Positions 60,001-64,000 of a DNA stretch of 64,000 nt are shown one piece after another. Where the stretch lies: positions 1 through 64,000 of the forward strand of contig JASANH010000917.1 in NCBI GenBank assembly GCA_030248295.1, written 5' to 3'. The position numbers and the translations under genes are program-made. The notes beneath the pieces are model-generated. The model did no database searches, had not been told where the DNA came from, and was given only the letters and a program-made list of their open reading frames with translations. The stretch's first letter is position 1. The number at the start of each line of letters is the position of its first letter. The stretch comes from Mesodorylaimus sp. YZB2_4 (lineage: Eukaryota; Nematoda; Enoplea; Dorylaimida; Dorylaimidae).

Positions 60001-61864
60001 CGTATTGGTTGCGGTGGTTACTTGTCCTGGGTTCGATCCCCGGTGATGGAGGCCGGTTTGCGAACATAAAACCTCGCTGACCTTGCACGCCAGGCCGTGG
60101 GTGACTCACCCGGCACCCGGTGCTCCGAGTGGAGAGACGGAAGCCAGACGAGGAGACAGTTTCGGCTGTGGAACACCGACAGGGCTCAAAGCCCACCCGC
60201 CATCGTCCGAGGAAGTCGGTGTCTGGTGCTGGATGCCCTTGTGTTGAGGTGCTAGTGGAGACGCACAGATGGGCGCTGCCATGAGAGCTGGTCACCTCAC
60301 GGCCTTGCTTATCATATTACTGCTGGCCGGCTGTAGGCAAAACTGGTTCCATGGGGAACTGAGCGCGCGGGCCCCAACCCACAAACAGTTTAAAAAAACA
60401 TGGAGAGACGAATTCCGAACCGCTGCACCACCGTGGCCGCAAAGTAGGCTCCCTTTGACGTCTCTATTGAGGCCATCTCTGTCGAAGTCATCCTGTGCCA
60501 GCACCAGCGTCCTAGAGTGATGGCGGACGAGAAGGGAGCCCGACTGGTGCTTGAGGTTCAGTTTCATGATTCTCTGTTTGGCGCTCGCTTCTCGATGTCA
60601 CTATGTGAATCCCCCAGAGAACGGCCTTAATAAACTGCCGTTCCCAGCCGGAATAGAACTGCAGCCTCCTAGGCAGGGTTGCTGGGCACATAAGCAATGC
60701 GCGACCAGCGCCAACCAACTGACTGAGCCACCGCGGCTCGTGTTTAGGATGTTGATAGCACACGTGGTTAACACACCAGTCCAGTAAACCAGAGGCTCGG
60801 GTTTGATTTCCTCTCATGGCTCATGTGTGCTAAGGACGCATGGAGAGTGGTGCCCACACGGAAGCTTCCATCTCTATGTTAGCCCTTAGATTCGGGCGCC
60901 TCTGCATGAGGTTTGGCTCTTCCAGTTTGGTTTCATCCGGGTAGGTAGGCACTGTAGTGTTCTGAACCCTGTTTGACTTCTATAACCGAGACTGTCCAGT
61001 CCATTTTCACGACACACGCTGACCTATGGTTAGTCATGCAAGGTAGCAGCAAGGGCTTTCTGGTTTTCCAAACAGACCTCTATCACCCAGGATGGGCCCC
61101 AGGCCTGGCCCGTCCTGGGTGATATAGAGGTCGGACGAACATCGAACCACCTCAGCCAAGCCGCCGGCTTGTAGTTGCAGATGATCGAGTGCTTGTGTTG
61201 CAGGTGCCGCGAACGTCAACTGGACGAGTTACACGCTGAAATCGAATTTCAGTTGAGATGTATTATTGAAAAGCCAGGTAAGCAGTATTAGTTCATGATT
61301 GAGATTCTCGCTTGCCCAATTCTTCCACCGCATCGGATAGTTCCATCCCCATCTAGTTGGTGAGATACGCCACTGCCCAGGTACCTTGGTAGCTTGACTT
61401 GATCGAGGCCATTGCTTCGTGTACGAATTTGATCTGTGTTGGTTTAATGACCTAGGATCATTCTTTTTAGAAAGCGAGAAAACATCGGAAGACATGGATC
61501 GCGAGGCGTCCTTGTTACAGCGTATGCTGGACGTCATCGAAGAAAAAAGTAAACTGGCGGACAGTCAAGACGAAATAATGGCGCAGAGTGGTATGGTGCC
61601 GCAAAATAGCATTCAATTAGACGATAGTTCGTTAAGCGGAACGGCTTCTAAGAGTAAGCGCGATGTGGATGGATTCGTTGCTTGGTAATGAGCCTGGTAA
61701 AATTGGGTTTCTCTTCAGGTTCGACGTTAGATGGTAGTAACCGAAGCAGCAAGACGACCGAAGACAAACAACAGAAGAAGAAAAAGAAGATCAAATTGCG
61801 TTTGAAGAAGTTGAAACAGAAGATTGCGAATAGTATGTCGTCCTATCCGGTGGTACCCATGTAA
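57024..61864 (+). CDS. MICAL-like protein (CH, LIM, NPF motifs, bMERB)
   Basis: Exons: 57024-57271, 57398-57458, 57621-57771, 57826-58413, 58468-58972, 59025-59292, 59361-about 59496, 59557-59653, 61204-61277, 61471-61653, 61719-61864. A divergent CH domain (LWTDGRIFQWLIHSFRPDS; FSKLQS joined to AFKAAQDEYGVQ; SLNLLTYLVQLKHAL) precedes a LIM domain (CHDCHEKVLILDRFLL; HRRCFRCERCNKLL; YECLEHE). Then come three NPF-type motifs (LNPFDE, LNPFGS, TNPFND) that would bind EH domains, a poly-Pro region and a C-terminal bMERB Rab-binding helix bundle (VHRKFDLVRKETELVYM; LDELHAEIEFQLRCII). There is no monooxygenase domain, so this is MICAL-L-like. It would link Rab8/13/35-type GTPases to EHD-mediated recycling. 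The exon near 59496 has no clear GT donor. The end at 61864 (PVVPM-stop) may instead be a splice site. Confidence 0.83.
59843..59961 (-). repeat. SINE family 2, headless copy in inverted orientation
   Basis: Read on the minus strand it starts CGTCTCTCCG and continues with TCCTGGGTT, a CCCCGGTGACGG stretch and CGCTGACCTTGCACACCATG, GCCGTGGGTGACTC, matching the plus-strand copy that begins about 30 nt to its right. It lacks the A-box head, or shares it with that copy, forming a long inverted repeat. Confidence 0.75.
59963..60290 (+). repeat. SINE family 2, main copy
   Basis: Head GCGGCCGCGGTGGTGCAGCG contains an exact RNA polymerase III A-box match (TGGTGCAGCGG), and GGTTCGATCCC is an exact B box 60 nt later. 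The body continues through CGCTGACCTTGCACGCCAGG, GGGTGACTCACCCGG and a GAGGAGACAGTTTCGGCTG segment. Its end is approximate; target duplications were not resolved. Confidence 0.75.
60395..60440 (-). repeat. SINE family 2, head fragment
   Basis: On the minus strand this reads GCGGCCACGGTGGTGCAGCG, then GTTCGGAATTCGTCTCTCC, nearly identical to the head at 59964-60001. Only the tRNA-like A-box arm is obvious. Confidence 0.75.
60615..60745 (-). repeat. another tRNA-like SINE unit
   Basis: Minus strand: GCCGCGGTGGCTCAGTCAGT, then TGGTTGGCGCTGGTCGCGCA, and further on AGTTCTATTCCGGCTGG, the order and spacing of a tRNA A arm, anticodon-side arm and degenerate B box. Probably a further SINE type inserted in the same intron. 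Confidence 0.5.
60750..61000 (+). repeat. possible tRNA-like SINE unit
   Basis: Plus strand: GCACACGTGGTTAACACACC followed by GGGTTTGATTTCC, resembling weakened A and B boxes, then a body with GCTAAGGACGCATGGAGAG. Only one copy is seen in the window, so assignment is tentative. Confidence 0.35.
61075..61132. repeat. 58-nt imperfect hairpin
   Basis: GACCTCTATCACCCAGGATG continues to GGGCC, an 8-nt loop CCAGGCCT, then GGCCCGTCCTGGGTGATATA and GAGGTC. The arms pair with one mismatch and a 2-nt bulge. It lies about 70 nt before a coding exon of the MICAL-like gene. Confidence 0.8.
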
Positions 61865-63654
61865 GTAATGCTATTGGCTCTTTCCAGGCACGCTTCTGCA
61901 TCACGGCTCTTAATGGCGGGCGGTATTTCGCAATTCCTCTTGTTGCTTACTTTTGCTCTAGCTTAACAATCAGCTTTCTAAAATTATTGAATCTTTGGCT
62001 TTTATTCTTTCATAAATACGGCTTAACGGTGACGGTGTTTCTGTGGTATTCCATTTGCTATTATTATTGATCAGAGACTTTAGCGCTGAATCTTGAGCTG
62101 ATTTGTTTGATTAGCGTTCATGTATTGTACGTACAGAGCAAGGCCAGAGGTTTGAATGTTTGCGATTGTGCTAGGTTGCCTGATAGGTGCGCTGACCTGA
62201 GAAGGAGCAGAGGTATAGCAGTGTGAGATATACGTGTACTGTGTGGCGTGAATCTATCGCTGAGGCCTAGGTTGCGTCGGCGTGTTTTTGGAGATGTCAT
62301 AGATGATAATATAATCGTGGCTCCTATGTTTTTCAAAAGAATATGGTCAAGGAGGAAAGACTGGCTTTATTTTAGCATGAGGGCGGAATATCTCTGAGTG
62401 AGGAGGAGAAGGCACGCAAGTCTAGACTGCGCTCGTCGTCAGTGCATCTCTGCTGGAAGTACCAATGTGTTTGAATAAGACCACGACACCGTAGGGCTTA
62501 TGGAGGAAATCAATTTTCGCAAGGTTATATTCAGTATCTGCGAAACAGGGCGGTGGCAATCCTGCCGTGCCACCATGGATCTCGATGTAATCTCGTTGGC
62601 ACACATGCTGCTTTGTTTGTCTGCCTTGAGTCTAATCTCGAAATGCTAACTTTGGCAGCCCTCTTAACATAAGTCCGAAGGATGTGCTCGTAACTTATGC
62701 TTTTTTAGGTTTATAATAGTCGTGGGAACGACTGGCATGCCTCGCCGAGAGGTATTGGCGAGGCTGTCGCTGTCTGGTACCGTACCGTTTAATCGATTAG
62801 AGAGAAGAATGCAGCAGTGAACCGACGTGCAATGAACTTTGAGTTTGGGCAGAGAGCGTGTGGCACGAATTTGGATAACCACTAGCAACTCGTATCTCGT
62901 ACAGTCCACTTCTTCGTAAAAACAAAAGCTCTATTGTGCGTGGATTGCGGCCGAGTTGCTCACACGGTGCCTAGCCTTGTTGACCTACTGCTAGGAGTCA
63001 GTGAGATCGAAGGGAGGAGGTTGTTTGGAGTGCGCATACGAAATGAGCTGCCGGGCGTTGACTGAAAAGCAAGCCGCCCGGTCAACTCTTGTACCCGTGC
63101 CCATTTTCCGTCTTAACACCGTACTCTACTTTGGATGCGCTAAATATTTTCGTCAGCTTTTGTACGCCTACGCTAAAATATCGACCCCTTCTTGTTTCCC
63201 TCTCGTAAATATCCATGACAAAAGAGGAATTTTTCAATTCCTATAATTATTTTTCAACTTGACGGGAGGCCAGCTTGACGAGTCGATTCTAGACCGTAGC
63301 GGATATTAGCAAAGCACCAGTGGCTCTTCGAAGAGATGAAACGCCTTTTCGAGAGCACTGTCCTCGCCCAGATCATTCTGCCTAGTTAAAGCAGGGCAGC
63401 GTGCATATGGTTTTCCTCGAAAGGTCATATCCCAGTCGCATTTGATGTATCACTCTTGCACCTCTGTATTGCCATATCTCATTTCAGCCGCGTTATTGAC
63501 TGCACCTATCATATTTTAGTTCTCTTCTTATCACTGGTTCAACAAAAATTAATCAATGGGGTGTTTGAAAAGTTTTGTGCCCCCACTGCGTTTATCTCGG
63601 AATCCTATTTACTTCTGTCTGATTTTACTCTCCGACCCGTTTTTTATTTCCGCT
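61865..63654. other. region downstream of the MICAL-like gene, nothing recognised
   Basis: 1.8 kb without a supported reading frame; probably 3' UTR of the MICAL-like gene and the promoter side of the gene at the right edge. Confidence 0.45.
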
Positions 63655-64000
63655 CGTACATCGTGCCCGTTGCAATCGGCCAGTAAATGCTTCAATAAAT
63701 TCTTCTTTGCTTATCGTTTCATGCAATGGCCTAGTTGCCAGACCTTTGATTACATTGAAAAATGTTTCAAATTTTCTCAATGCGATACGATGGAATTGGC
63801 TCAATTGTGTTCAGTTGAGTACAGGAAAGTGCACAATACTTATATCCCCAAAGAGGCTATCCTGGCCGTGCATGAGAATCTGCGACGACGCTGCGATCCG
63901 CATTGTCATCGAAGTTCGGAACAAGAATGTGCGAGTCGATTGCTACGTAAGGACCAGGCCAGAGACCGGGATCATGCTCTGATTTTGGAAATCAAAGCCT
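63655..64000 (+). CDS. partial cysteine-rich, probably secreted protein (runs off edge)
   Basis: An open frame continues to the window's end: RTSCPLQSASKCFNKFFFAY, then QWPSCQTFDYIEKCFKFSQC, ELAQLCSVEYRKVHNTYIP, ENLRRRCDPHCHRSSEQEC. Regular cysteine spacing suggests a disulphide-bonded extracellular domain. The KCFNKF and KCFKFSQC segments look alike and may mark a helical repeat of the kind in nematode T20D4.11-like domains, but this is only an impression. A hydrophobic stretch upstream in frame (YFCLILLSDPFFISA) may be a signal peptide. The true 5' end is uncertain. Confidence 0.45.

Larger units (their letters stand above)
59654..61203. other. MICAL-like intron filled with nested SINEs
   Basis: A 1.55-kb intron between two bMERB exons (GTAAGT donor after VYM, TGTTGCAG acceptor). 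It is built largely from tRNA-like repeat units in both orientations and one strong hairpin, listed separately. Confidence 0.8.

Noticed and set aside
59964..60050. Functional tRNA gene
   Set aside because: A and B boxes are exact, but no acceptor stem closes and the unit is repeated with a common non-tRNA body.
1..64000. CRISPR arrays, bacterial operons or prophage
   Set aside because: The window is clearly eukaryotic: many phase-consistent GT..AG introns and animal gene families; no regularly spaced repeats with unique spacers were seen.

Overview
This is a eukaryotic, multi-intron window from an invertebrate animal. Introns are mostly about 45-70 nt, with a few of 1-3 kb. Gene families (M13 neprilysins, a MOLO-1/TPM-domain protein, degenerate CK1/TTBK-type kinases, WAKE/ANKFN1, MICAL-like) and the short introns fit an ecdysozoan such as a tardigrade or an enoplean-type nematode. 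The sequence alone does not settle the phylum. I built exon models by hand from GT..AG sites and reading-frame phase. Six multi-exon models close exactly in frame from ATG to stop.

Left part (1-14.8 kb): a CK1/TTBK-type kinase relic at the edge, a tRNA-derived SINE, a possible coiled-coil gene, a decayed receptor-tyrosine-kinase-like gene, a small two-TM protein (136 aa) and a 552-aa MOLO-1-like membrane protein.

14.8-27.3 kb: two tandem, same-strand neprilysin-like (M13) zinc metallopeptidase genes of 814 and 743 aa, with matching internal exon lengths and intact zinc motifs. The 3.1-kb intron 16 of the first holds, on the opposite strand, a second CK1/TTBK kinase pseudogene. A 973-bp hAT-like non-autonomous transposon (8-bp target duplication, terminal inverted repeats, GGGTC arrays) has inserted into that pseudogene.

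27.6-47.8 kb: a dense conserved-gene block. It holds MIOS (GATOR2 subunit, minus), a REEP5/6-type ER-shaping protein (plus), an 899-aa SLC16-like monocarboxylate transporter (minus), the WAKE/ANKFN1 orthologue (minus) and a small 98-aa gene (plus). MIOS/REEP and WAKE/98-aa gene are divergent pairs; REEP and SLC16 are convergent. The MIOS/REEP spacer carries a perfect 28-bp-arm palindrome.

47.8-64 kb: sparse. It holds the last two exons of an unidentified serine-rich protein, an 82-aa two-TM protein, an intronless 432-aa orphan type I membrane protein, a MICAL-like gene (CH, LIM, NPF motifs, proline-rich, bMERB) with an intron full of nested tRNA-derived SINEs, and the start of a cysteine-rich exon running off the right edge.

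The most unusual feature is the three-layer nest at 18.4-21.5 kb (protease intron, antisense kinase pseudogene, hAT-like element), set among other dead kinases. I did not find a clearly new multi-gene system. The best candidates for new biology are the intronless orphan membrane protein, the SINE families and the palindrome in a shared promoter.
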